5,253 nt of DNA from Candidatus Thorarchaeota archaeon (GCA_013138615.1 WTCK01000128.1:1-5253), one strand, 5' to 3'; counted from the first letter of the stretch, positions 1 to 5,253 are shown. Numbers and translations are program-made. The notes: generated by a model not told the origin, from the sequence alone.

Positions 1-216
1 GAGGGGGGTTGCGGACTGCAGAGTGGCTTCCAGAAGCCAACCTGTGAGTGCGTAGAACGTTACAACATCATCGACTGCATCATAGGTTAGTTTCAGGAGT
101 ATTGTGATTATCACAAGAAGGGCCACAGGCATAATCCCCCTCTTTTTGTACAAACGTTTCATATCTCGGAATAGCGATTTCATGCCTAATAGCACGTAAC
201 TTCCCAACCCGCCCAT
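1..216 (-). CDS. Second permease of BMP-type nucleoside ABC transporter (N-terminal part, cut by window edge)
   Basis: This is the first 72 codons of a membrane protein that continues beyond base 1. The ATG at 216-214 shares its A with the TGA stop of the upstream permease (TGATG), and GGGAG lies 10 nt upstream, so translation is probably coupled. Residues 12-27 are strongly basic (Lys/Arg-rich), residues 29-43 form a hydrophobic helix, and residues 46-50 are acidic. Residues 59-72 (GWLLEATLQSATPL) resemble the 'lATPLLLaalG' segment that opens the core of NupQ/NupC-type permeases (BPD_transp_2 family), which normally lies near residue 20. It sits about 50 residues later here, so an extra N-terminal helix is likely. 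The role is inferred partly from position: binding protein, ATPase, permease, permease is the standard gene order. The channel core itself is not visible, so the family call rests on this short match plus context. Confidence 0.8.
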   Translation of the reverse strand, partial: MGGLGSYVLLGMKSLFRDMKRLYKKRGIMPVALLVIITILLKLTYDAVDDVVTFYALTGWLLEATLQSATPL

Positions 217-1787
217 CAGGGACCATCTCCCTTCGATTTGCCGGCGCTTTTCACTAGCACTAGTGATAGCACTGATAAGACAGCTTGCACTAAGCCAACC
301 AGAATTATGAAAGTAATGCTAGCGCCAGCTCCCATTCCAATTACAGCTAATGCAAACCAACACATTGACGTAATGAGAGAAACAATAAGCCCTCTCGAGT
401 TTCTTGCCAATATCAAGAAGAATGCAACAATGCTTAGAATGCTTGCCACCGCAGAGATGCCAATGAACGTTAGCCCAAGCTGAGTTTCACCTAGCATGCT
501 GAAACTGAAGTAAGCTCCATAGAGTGTAACTATCATGTTGAGCACAAATATGGCTGGTCTGATTGGCCGCGCTTTTTCTACGGTGAACCATTTCCCGTAA
601 TCTAATGATTGATCTGCCATCCACTGTATGAAACGTGGAGCCGCCACAAAGAGAACAACAAGGCCCTGCATCACACCTACCATCTCAATCGGCACATGAG
701 CTTGCTGATGCATAGCGTTTCCTCCAGCTCTTAAGAATCCAAAGAAAATTGCAGCCAATAAACAGCCAAACGGATTATTATTGCCTAAAACAGCGACCGT
801 GATTCCGTCGAATCCTAAGCCTGGAGACCAGTTATTATAGAAGCGGTGAAGATTGCCCTGAATCTCAGATGCTCCTGCAAGCCCAGCGAGGCCGCCGCCG
901 ATAGCCAGCGACAATGCCATGTTCTTTTTCGGATTAATCCCTGCGGTTTCAGCTGCCGCCTCATTTAATCCGACAGCCCTCATTTCGTATCCCATCACAG
1001 TACGATTCAGGATGAACGCCACAACGAAGACGCAAACAACTGCCAAGAGGAAGCCTGCGTGAAGGTAATTTCCCCATATTACCGGCAGTTCAGCTGTTTC
1101 GAGAATTCGTGTTGTTTGGGCATTCCACTGATACTCGCCGAGTTCTTTCAGTGGTCCAGCAGCCAACCACTGCGTGAACAGAATCGCAGTGTAGCTCAAC
1201 ATCATTGTCGTGACCACCTCGTGCGCGCCTCTGTAAGCCTTGAGCAGACCGGGAAGGAATCCCCATAACCCTCCTGCAAGAGCCCCGGTTGCGAGACACA
1301 CTAGAGGGTGAACCCCATACGGAAGTGGGATTATGTAACCCAGTACCGCGGCAGCCATAGAGCCCATGTAGAGCTGACCTTCAGCACCAATATTGAACAA
1401 GCCACTCTTGAAGACAAAAGCTACAGATAGTCCTGTGAGTATCAGTGGCGTTGCAAAGAAGAGAACCCTGTCGAATTGCCTCAATGCTCCACTGATGAGC
1501 GCACCGAAAGCATCATACGAATTGTAGCCAGAGAGCTCCATAATGACAGCACTTGCGATGACCGCTAGAATAACCGAGAAGAGCGCCCAAATAACTGGCT
1601 TCCAGAACGCCCAAGTCAGCAGATTCGCAAGTGTGTTTAAGATTGGCTTGATTGGACGAGGTGCGTTCTCAGCACTGCTAGCCAGTTTGATGTGAATTTG
1701 CTCGACTTTGGTCTGCATTCGTGATAGTAGACCTGTTTGAGTTTCATCAGATAGCTCCTGGGTATCTTGTTGATGGTCATCGCTCAA
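216..1787 (-). CDS. First permease of BMP-type nucleoside ABC transporter, with extra C-terminal membrane block
   Basis: This 523-residue inner-membrane permease of the BPD_transp_2 family (YufP/NupP-like) should pair with the next permease to form the translocation path. A hydrophilic N-terminus (1-58) precedes a first helix at about 63-84. The family core follows: ATPLILTGLSVAF at 112-124, SGLFNIGAEGQ at 128-138, GAHEVVTTMMLSY at 187-199, the EAA-like ATPase-contact loop MGYEMRAVGLNEAAAETAGI at 265-284, and GLGFDGITVAVLG at 323-335. The normal domain ends near PRFIQW (384-389). Residues 405-523 are an extension with four more predicted helices (about 411-431, 436-460, 466-487, 489-512), against a usual total of about 350 residues. 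The start is TTG, overlapping the ATPase stop (TTGA) with GGAGG 7 nt upstream. The next in-frame Met is residue 24, without comparable support. Nucleoside specificity is inferred from family and operon. Confidence 0.93.
   Translation of the reverse strand: MSDDHQQDTQELSDETQTGLLSRMQTKVEQIHIKLASSAENAPRPIKPILNTLANLLTWAFWKPVIWALFSVILAVIASAVIMELSGYNSYDAFGALISGALRQFDRVLFFATPLILTGLSVAFVFKSGLFNIGAEGQLYMGSMAAAVLGYIIPLPYGVHPLVCLATGALAGGLWGFLPGLLKAYRGAHEVVTTMMLSYTAILFTQWLAAGPLKELGEYQWNAQTTRILETAELPVIWGNYLHAGFLLAVVCVFVVAFILNRTVMGYEMRAVGLNEAAAETAGINPKKNMALSLAIGGGLAGLAGASEIQGNLHRFYNNWSPGLGFDGITVAVLGNNNPFGCLLAAIFFGFLRAGGNAMHQQAHVPIEMVGVMQGLVVLFVAAPRFIQWMADQSLDYGKWFTVEKARPIRPAIFVLNMIVTLYGAYFSFSMLGETQLGLTFIGISAVASILSIVAFFLILARNSRGLIVSLITSMCWFALAVIGMGAGASITFIILVGLVQAVLSVLSLVLVKSAGKSKGDGP
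219..575 (-). other. C-terminal four-helix extension of permease 1 (residues 405-523)
   Basis: This part of the permease lies beyond the end of the recognisable BPD_transp_2 domain. It begins with a basic stretch (KARPIR, 405-410), followed by four hydrophobic segments at about 411-431, 436-460, 466-487 and 489-512, and ends in a basic tail (KSAGKSKG). The loops alternate in charge: GETQ between helices 1 and 2, basic ARNSRG between 2 and 3, and a short uncharged turn between 3 and 4. This fits the positive-inside rule with both ends in the cytoplasm, so the block could be added without changing the core topology. I do not recognise a domain family in it. The helix limits are estimates by eye. 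Confidence 0.7.
227..231 (-). promoter_or_regulatory. Shine-Dalgarno site for permease 2
   Basis: GGGAG on the minus strand lies 10 nt upstream of the ATG at 216-214 and sits inside the last codons of permease 1. It supports this ATG over the in-frame Met codons at residues 12 and 19. Confidence 0.55.
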
Positions 1788-3877
1788 TTGATAGCCTCCA
1801 TTTGTTTTTCTCTGTTCACATGCCCTGCCATGAGCAGCCCAAGCTCTTGAGCATCTGTTTCATCTGGTATTTTCTCTCCCACTATTCGACCGTCAAACAT
1901 GACTAGGATGCGATCGGTAACCGACCTTATCTCGTCCAGTTCCGCAGAAACAAGTAGAATGGCAACTCCCTTATCTCGCATCGAAATCAAGGTCTTATGG
2001 ATGAACTCGGTGGCACCAACATCCAATCCTCTTGTGGGTTGAGCAGCAATCAATAGTATTGGACTTGATTCCATTTCCCTAGCTACAACAAGCTTCTGCT
2101 GATTGCCGCCTGAAAGGGTGCTGGCAAGGCTATCAACTCCTGTTGTCTTTATTGAATAATTCTCGACAAGTTCACTGGAAACACGCCCGAACGTATCCAA
2201 TGCCAAAATACCTGACCTAGAAATAAAGGGCGGTTTGTAATGCCGTCCCAGTACGAGGTTCTCCTCCACAGTAAATGGTAGAATTAGACCTCTGCGGTGG
2301 CGATCTTCCGGAATATGACTAACTCCCGCTTCTCGCACAAACCGAGGAATATTGGCGTGCCGTAGAGTTCCGTACCAGAGAACCAACGCCAATCCACATG
2401 CCAGAGCAATTAAACTCAGGACCCAAGATACTGCGTCTAACGCATTGAAACCCAAATGAAATACGATATTGAACCCAAAGCTAAAAACGAAGATCAGAAA
2501 GTCTATGATGTGGTCGAGTTTCTTAGAATCTCCCTTAGGTTTCTTTTCCATTATATTGATGTTACCCACGGATATCGCGCCGCCCACAAGCTTGCGAAGG
2601 CCAGCCAACGCCTCAACAAGCTCAGTCTGGCCATTTCCCTCCACGCCAGCTATGCCAAGTATTTCGCCAGCACGGACTTGGAATGAAACACCTTTGACTT
2701 TCAGTAGTCCTCGATGGTCTTCAACTCTCAGGTTATCCGCATTAAGCACAATCTCTCCTAGAGTTGCAGGAGGTTTCTCAACAGTGAAAACAACCGGGCG
2801 GCCTACCATCATTTGTGCAAGCTCCTCGGCTGAGGTTTCATCTTTATTGACGGTTCCCACGAGGGCTCCATCTCTAAGAACGCTGATTCTATCGCATAAA
2901 ATCATGGGTTCGCGGAGTTTGTGAGTAATCAGTATGATAGTTTTGCCGCTTTTTCTGAAGGCTTCCAGAGTCACAAACAGCTCATCAACTTCTTGCGGAG
3001 TAAGTACACTGGTTGGTTCATCGAGTATCAAAATATCTGCTTCACGATATAGTGTCTTGATTACTTCGACGCGCTGTTGAAGTCCAACTGATAGGTCCTG
3101 AACTTTGGCGTAGGGATCGACTGCAAGTCCGTTCTCATCTGCAATTCGCTGTATCTTTTTGGCCGCTTCATCAATACCAACAGGAAAACCATCGCCGCCG
3201 ATTCCACTAAGCATGTTTCCCAGTCGTATTAGGATGGGAGAATCGCCGAACCGATTGTACAAGAAATAGAAGATAATCAGCACAAGTTCAAAGGAAACCA
3301 ATGCAAGAAGAAACTCACCAAGGGCGAACCCAGCGTAGTTAGTAACCATCACAAAAAGCCAAGCGTTACCGATGGCAAGCAGGGTCACAGGTCGTGGCTT
3401 CAGTATTATCGCTAGTATGAGCAAATAGATTGCAGCAACAATCAAGAAATCAATCTGTGAGAGGAAGAAGTAAGAGAGAAAAAGGAGTATCAATGAAGTG
3501 CTGACCAATGCCATCGAGTTGCTTTGGTCTGATTTTTTCGAAATGGGTTCAAGTCCCAGAATCACGTTTTCTGTTACTGTTAGCGGAGGTATAAGTTTGA
3601 AGTGCTGGTGGACCATGCCCACGCCACGATCGATAGCATCCTGCGGCGACTTTGGCTCGACCTCTTCACCTCTGATGATTATGCGTCCAGAGTCTTTTGA
3701 AAGGAATCCGTACAGAATATTCATGATGGTGCTCTTGCCGGCACCATTTTCCCCTAGCAAACCATGGACTTCGCCTTCGCGGATTCTGAGAGTGATATCC
3801 TTGTTTGCTTGAATTCCCCCGGGAAACGTCTTATTTATCCCGATAAGCTCAACGGCGTACCTGTCTTCTTGTTCCAT
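1784..3877 (-). CDS. BMP-type nucleoside ABC transporter ATPase (two NBDs) with membrane-helix insertions in both NBDs
   Basis: This tandem ABC ATPase of the sugar/nucleoside importer class (YufO/NupA/RbsA-like) powers the two adjacent permeases. NBD1 has Walker A GENGAGKST (42-50), Q-loop Gln91, signature LSVGLQQ (262-268), Walker B ILILDEP (282-288) and switch His319. NBD2 has a degenerate Walker A GVEGNGQTEL (411-420), PEDR (523-526), signature LSGGNQQK (588-595), Walker B LLIAAQP (608-614) with Gln for the catalytic Glu, and Ser644 for the switch His. These NBD2 changes are normal in the family and leave one competent ATP site (NBD1 Walker motifs plus NBD2 signature). The length is 697 residues against about 510. 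The excess is two hydrophobic insertions at about 113-234 and 443-508, with intact reading frame and motifs on either side. ATG start with GAGGT 7 nt upstream. The TGA stop overlaps the TTG start of permease 1. Confidence 0.95.
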   Translation of the reverse strand: MEQEDRYAVELIGINKTFPGGIQANKDITLRIREGEVHGLLGENGAGKSTIMNILYGFLSKDSGRIIIRGEEVEPKSPQDAIDRGVGMVHQHFKLIPPLTVTENVILGLEPISKKSDQSNSMALVSTSLILLFLSYFFLSQIDFLIVAAIYLLILAIILKPRPVTLLAIGNAWLFVMVTNYAGFALGEFLLALVSFELVLIIFYFLYNRFGDSPILIRLGNMLSGIGGDGFPVGIDEAAKKIQRIADENGLAVDPYAKVQDLSVGLQQRVEVIKTLYREADILILDEPTSVLTPQEVDELFVTLEAFRKSGKTIILITHKLREPMILCDRISVLRDGALVGTVNKDETSAEELAQMMVGRPVVFTVEKPPATLGEIVLNADNLRVEDHRGLLKVKGVSFQVRAGEILGIAGVEGNGQTELVEALAGLRKLVGGAISVGNINIMEKKPKGDSKKLDHIIDFLIFVFSFGFNIVFHLGFNALDAVSWVLSLIALACGLALVLWYGTLRHANIPRFVREAGVSHIPEDRHRRGLILPFTVEENLVLGRHYKPPFISRSGILALDTFGRVSSELVENYSIKTTGVDSLASTLSGGNQQKLVVAREMESSPILLIAAQPTRGLDVGATEFIHKTLISMRDKGVAILLVSAELDEIRSVTDRILVMFDGRIVGEKIPDETDAQELGLLMAGHVNREKQMEAIN
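1795..1799 (-). promoter_or_regulatory. Shine-Dalgarno site that decides the TTG start of permease 1
   Basis: GGAGG on the minus strand lies 7 nt upstream of TTG at 1787-1785, within the last codons of the ATPase gene. It is a near-perfect site at ideal spacing and is the main reason for accepting the TTG start. The TTG overlaps the ATPase stop (TTGA), so ribosomes ending the ATPase are placed to begin the permease. Confidence 0.75.
2354..2551 (-). other. Insertion 2 of the ATPase: two-helix hydrophobic segment in NBD2 (residues about 443-508)
   Basis: In relatives, the strand after the NBD2 Walker A helix runs through a short 'NG.DI..lsPr.rREAG' segment directly into the PEDR Q-loop region. 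Here the strand AISVGNINI (434-442) is followed by a basic stretch (MEKKPKGDSKK, 443-453), a hydrophobic segment at about 456-477, the turn NALD, and a second hydrophobic segment at about 482-503. The family sequence then resumes as NIPRFVREAGVSHIPEDR (509-526). Basic flanks on both sides and a neutral-to-acidic turn between the helices fit a helical hairpin with both ends in the cytoplasm. Boundaries are estimated by comparison with remembered family motifs. Confidence 0.72.
3176..3541 (-). other. Insertion 1 of the ATPase: four-helix hydrophobic segment in NBD1 (residues about 113-234)
   Basis: In the family, 'TVxENixLGxEP' is followed after about ten residues by the helical subdomain leading to the LSVG signature. 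Here TVTENVILGLEP (100-111) is followed by about 120 additional residues before DEAAKKIQRIADENGL (236-251) rejoins the family pattern. The insertion contains hydrophobic segments at about 121-140, 143-159, 164-186 and 189-207. A basic entry (ISKKSD), a basic loop between segments 2 and 3 (KPRP) and a basic exit (NRF, IR) alternate with loops that lack basic residues (SQID, GE). This matches four transmembrane helices with both ends in the cytoplasm. No known domain was recognised. Confidence 0.75.
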
Positions 3878-3884
3878 TCAACTG

Positions 3885-3889
3885 ACCTC
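3885..3889 (-). promoter_or_regulatory. Shine-Dalgarno site for the ATPase gene
   Basis: GAGGT on the minus strand lies 7 nt upstream of the ATG at 3877-3875 and supports that start. Confidence 0.65.
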
Positions 3890-3937
3890 TGCTTTCCTCA
3901 CATGAGATACGGTTGCGTTAAGGCTGAAACGTCGCGG

Positions 3938-3944
3938 TATTTAA
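3938..3944 (-). promoter_or_regulatory. Candidate archaeal TATA box for the ATPase-permease genes
   Basis: TTAAATA on the minus strand lies in the gap between the terminator-like hairpin and the ATPase start. Archaeal transcription starts about 25 nt downstream of such boxes, which would put the start near 3915 and leave a leader of roughly 35-40 nt that contains the SD. No convincing purine-rich BRE is visible upstream, so this is a tentative call resting mainly on position after a terminator. Confidence 0.4.
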
Positions 3945-3982
3945 CATGTAGGGATAGAGCTGCGGATATCACAAGGCAATGC

Positions 3983-4018
3983 AAAAAAAAGAAGAAAAGA
4001 GAGGCGTTATGCCTCTCT
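3983..4018 (-). terminator. Hairpin plus T-rich tract after the binding-protein gene
   Basis: On the minus strand, AGAGAGGC (4018-4011), a 5-nt loop and GCCTCTCT (4005-3998) form a perfect 8-bp stem. It is followed at once by a 15-nt all-pyrimidine tract (3997-3983) with 13 T and a final run of eight T. It begins 13 nt after the binding-protein stop codon. In a bacterium this would be a classic intrinsic terminator, and in an archaeon the T-rich tract alone could terminate. It probably ends or attenuates the binding-protein transcript before the ATPase gene. Confidence 0.85.
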
Positions 4019-4031
4019 AGATATCAGTAGA

Positions 4032-5129
4032 TTATGTCCAGTAGATGTCATCTGGGACAACAACAGTTCCGGCTATGATGGCAGCCTTGAGATTATTGAC
4101 TTCAGTTATAATGGCAGGGGCAATTACTAGGAGATCTTCATTGATCTCGTAGTCAATACCACCGTTGGATAGGCTGAAGAACATTAGACCTCCAGTGTAT
4201 GTGTCATCAACGACCTGTTCAATAACGTTGTAGACTGCAACATCAACTCTCTTCAGCATCGATGTCATGACCAGTGTTGGAGGCACAGGATACTCCGGAT
4301 CCACGCAACCAAGGTACATCTGTGGACTGTCGACACCAATCGCCCAAGTATGGTAAGGGTGAGAAAGATTGTTCGCCTTCGCACTGGCAATGACTCCGAG
4401 ACCAGACCGCCCTGCAGCTCCGAAAATCACATCCGTTCCTGCAGCATACATACCGTTCGCTAGAGTCTGACCCAAGCCTGGGTTAGCCCAATCGTTCGTG
4501 TAAGCGATTGTGTAGTTGATACCTTCATTCGTGTAGTTTGCACCGAATACGTATCCTGCTGCGAACTTGTTGATCAAAGGAATGTCCATTCCACCAACAA
4601 AACCGATCTTACCTGTTTCAGTCATAAGTCCAGCCATAGCTCCAACTAAGGCTGAACCCTCATGCTCGTTGAATAGCAAGGACGTAACGTTTGGGTAAGT
4701 CCCTGGGTCAATGAACATGTCAACAATGGCCATGTATTGGTTTGGATAGTCCTCAGCAACTTCCATCACCGCTTCTGCTTGATCAAAGCCAATGCTAATG
4801 ATGAGGTCATAAGGTTCGTCATAATCAGTATACTCCGCATATGTACGAAGGTATCCCTCATATTCCGCTATTGCTGTTGGTTCAACATACGTATAGTTGA
4901 TGCCAAAATCTGCTACAGCATCATCAGCTCCCTGCTTGCAGCCGTCATTAAACGACTTATCGCCGAGCCCACCCGTGGCGAATACAATTGCAACATCGTA
5001 TGGATTCTCCACGAATTCTACGGGCGGCGGAGCGAATGGATTGTAAATTACTATGTAGGCTCCAACTGCACCAACTGCGATTATTACAATCACAATAGCT
5101 GCAATCATGCCTTTATTTGAAAAGCTCAT
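4032..5129 (-). CDS. BMP/PnrA-family substrate-binding protein of a nucleoside ABC transporter, membrane-anchored
   Basis: This 365-residue extracytoplasmic binding protein captures the substrate (probably a nucleoside) and delivers it to the permease pair. Residues 1-7 are short and polar with one Lys. Residues 8-29 form a hydrophobic helix, and a linker with FAPPP (32-36) follows. No lipobox Cys is present, so an uncleaved membrane anchor is likely. The BMP fold is seen in VAIVFATGGLGDKSFND (46-62), the DLIISIGF strand (108-115), GKIGFVGGMDIPLINKFAAGY (173-193), GTDVIFGAAGRSGLGV (231-246) and WAIGVDSPQ (262-270); DKSFN and GVDS-Q are regions that line the ligand pocket in PnrA-type proteins. 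Five NxS/T sequons (N78, N147, N198, N205, N254) suggest a glycosylated surface protein. It is first in the gene order and separated from the ATPase by a terminator. The ATG start is supported by AGGAG 8 nt upstream. Confidence 0.95.
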   Translation of the reverse strand: MSFSNKGMIAAIVIVIIAVGAVGAYIVIYNPFAPPPVEFVENPYDVAIVFATGGLGDKSFNDGCKQGADDAVADFGINYTYVEPTAIAEYEGYLRTYAEYTDYDEPYDLIISIGFDQAEAVMEVAEDYPNQYMAIVDMFIDPGTYPNVTSLLFNEHEGSALVGAMAGLMTETGKIGFVGGMDIPLINKFAAGYVFGANYTNEGINYTIAYTNDWANPGLGQTLANGMYAAGTDVIFGAAGRSGLGVIASAKANNLSHPYHTWAIGVDSPQMYLGCVDPEYPVPPTLVMTSMLKRVDVAVYNVIEQVVDDTYTGGLMFFSLSNGGIDYEINEDLLVIAPAIITEVNNLKAAIIAGTVVVPDDIYWT

Positions 5130-5137
5130 TCTCTATG

Positions 5138-5142
5138 CTCCT
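5138..5142 (-). promoter_or_regulatory. Shine-Dalgarno site for the binding-protein gene
   Basis: AGGAG on the minus strand lies 8 nt upstream of the ATG at 5129-5127. Its first three bases are the last three bases of a 14-bp palindrome, so a structure or bound protein there could block ribosome access. Confidence 0.7.
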
Positions 5143-5153
5143 AATGCATTAGG
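5140..5153. repeat. Perfect 14-bp palindrome overlapping the SD of the binding-protein gene
   Basis: CCTAATGCATTAGG reads the same on both strands with no mismatch or spacer. It overlaps the AGGAG SD by three bases and ends 10 nt before the start codon. It could be an operator for a dimeric regulator, or at RNA level an element that pairs between transcripts; with no loop it is a poor intramolecular hairpin. Function is inferred only from its symmetry and position. Confidence 0.5.
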
Positions 5154-5170
5154 CCAAGAAACTGAAAATG

Positions 5171-5183
5171 CCAGTTGCACTGG
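5171..5183. repeat. Inverted repeat in the leader of the binding-protein gene
   Basis: CCAGT (5171-5175) and ACTGG (5179-5183) are perfect inverted arms around a 3-bp spacer (TGC). Its centre lies about 30 bp from the centre of the 14-bp palindrome, close to three turns of B-DNA. It falls near the start site expected from the upstream TATA-like box. The arms are short, so chance occurrence is possible. Confidence 0.35.
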
Positions 5184-5206
5184 ACATATCATGCATCTCG
5201 ACTTGC

Positions 5207-5214
5207 GTTTAAAT
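5207..5214 (-). promoter_or_regulatory. Candidate archaeal TATA box for the binding-protein gene
   Basis: ATTTAAAC on the minus strand would place the transcription start near 5185 and give a leader of about 55 nt. A second AT-rich site, TTTTTTAAG (about 5226-5234, minus strand), is an alternative box, or part of a T-rich terminator of a gene outside the window. No clear BRE is visible, so the choice between them is weak. Confidence 0.35.
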
Positions 5215-5253
5215 CGCGTAAGGTCTTAAAAAACTCATTGACCCAAGCCAATA

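Noticed and set aside
2354..2551. Met443 at the start of insertion 2 as an internal translation start producing a separate NBD2 half
   Set aside because: No SD is seen at suitable spacing upstream, and the product would lack the first part of NBD2 including its Walker A region.
2469..2924. A 151-codon open frame on the plus strand inside the ATPase gene
   Set aside because: It lies opposite a gene with clear ABC motifs, has low-complexity Ser/Thr/Pro-rich sequence and shows no recognisable motif or SD. It is an antisense shadow.
3176..3541. Insertion 1 as an intein or an inserted mobile element
   Set aside because: There is no Cys/Ser/Thr-plus-His-Asn splice pattern, no inverted or direct repeats noticed at the borders, and no endonuclease or transposase motif. 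The segment is simply in-frame hydrophobic sequence.
1784..3877. Loss of catalytic residues in NBD2 (no Walker A Lys, Gln for Glu613, Ser for switch His644)
   Set aside because: This looks like damage but is the usual state of NBD2 in this ATPase family (AAQPTRGLDVGA and VSAELDE are typical), so it is not novel.
3764..4030. A plus-strand open frame spanning the gap between the ATPase and binding-protein genes
   Set aside because: It runs through the purine-rich strand of the terminator, ending in a lysine run and the hairpin, and overlaps the ATPase start. No coding signal is visible.
4737..5120. A 127-codon plus-strand open frame opposite the binding-protein gene
   Set aside because: Its composition (many Ile, Cys, Tyr) reflects the complement of the binding-protein codons. 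No motif or start signal supports it.
5130..5253. A purine-type riboswitch in the leader of the binding-protein gene
   Set aside because: The expected leader is only about 55 nt and shows no three-way junction or conserved purine-aptamer loop sequences. Only short inverted repeats are present.

Overview
The window holds most of one ABC uptake system of the BMP/PnrA nucleoside-importer type, read entirely from the minus strand. In transcription order it contains a membrane-anchored substrate-binding protein (4032-5129), a double-NBD ATPase (1784-3877), a first permease (216-1787) and the first 72 codons of a second permease that runs off the window (1-216). This is the order of the known BmpA-NupABC, YufNOPQ and RnsBACD systems, so nucleoside import is the likely role. 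The exact substrate cannot be read from the sequence.

The host is most likely an archaeon. The binding protein has an N-terminal membrane anchor followed by a proline linker and no lipobox cysteine. It carries five N-glycosylation sequons. The non-coding gaps contain TATA-like elements rather than clear -35/-10 pairs, together with good Shine-Dalgarno (SD) sites. The uncharged-to-acidic, Tyr/Asn-rich binding protein and moderate base composition would fit an Asgard archaeon (for example a Thorarchaeota-like lineage) or a Thermoplasmatota-like lineage, but the assignment below domain level is a guess.

Layout: 5130-5253 is the leader of the binding-protein gene, with a TATA-like box, two perfect inverted repeats and an SD. 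A hairpin followed by a T-rich tract lies just after the binding-protein gene (3983-4018). The ATPase gene then has its own candidate TATA box and SD. From there the ATPase, permease 1 and permease 2 genes are joined by stop/start overlaps, which suggests translational coupling. The binding protein is therefore probably made in excess over the membrane complex.

The unusual part is the architecture. The ATPase is 697 residues, whereas its family is normally about 510. The excess is two hydrophobic insertions, one in each nucleotide-binding domain. They appear to contain four and two transmembrane helices, and all ABC motifs around them are intact. Permease 1 carries an extra C-terminal block with four predicted helices, and permease 2 seems to have a longer N-terminus than usual. 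If real, this is an ABC importer whose normally soluble ATPase is itself a polytopic membrane protein. I know of no described transporter of this kind, but I could not search for homologues.
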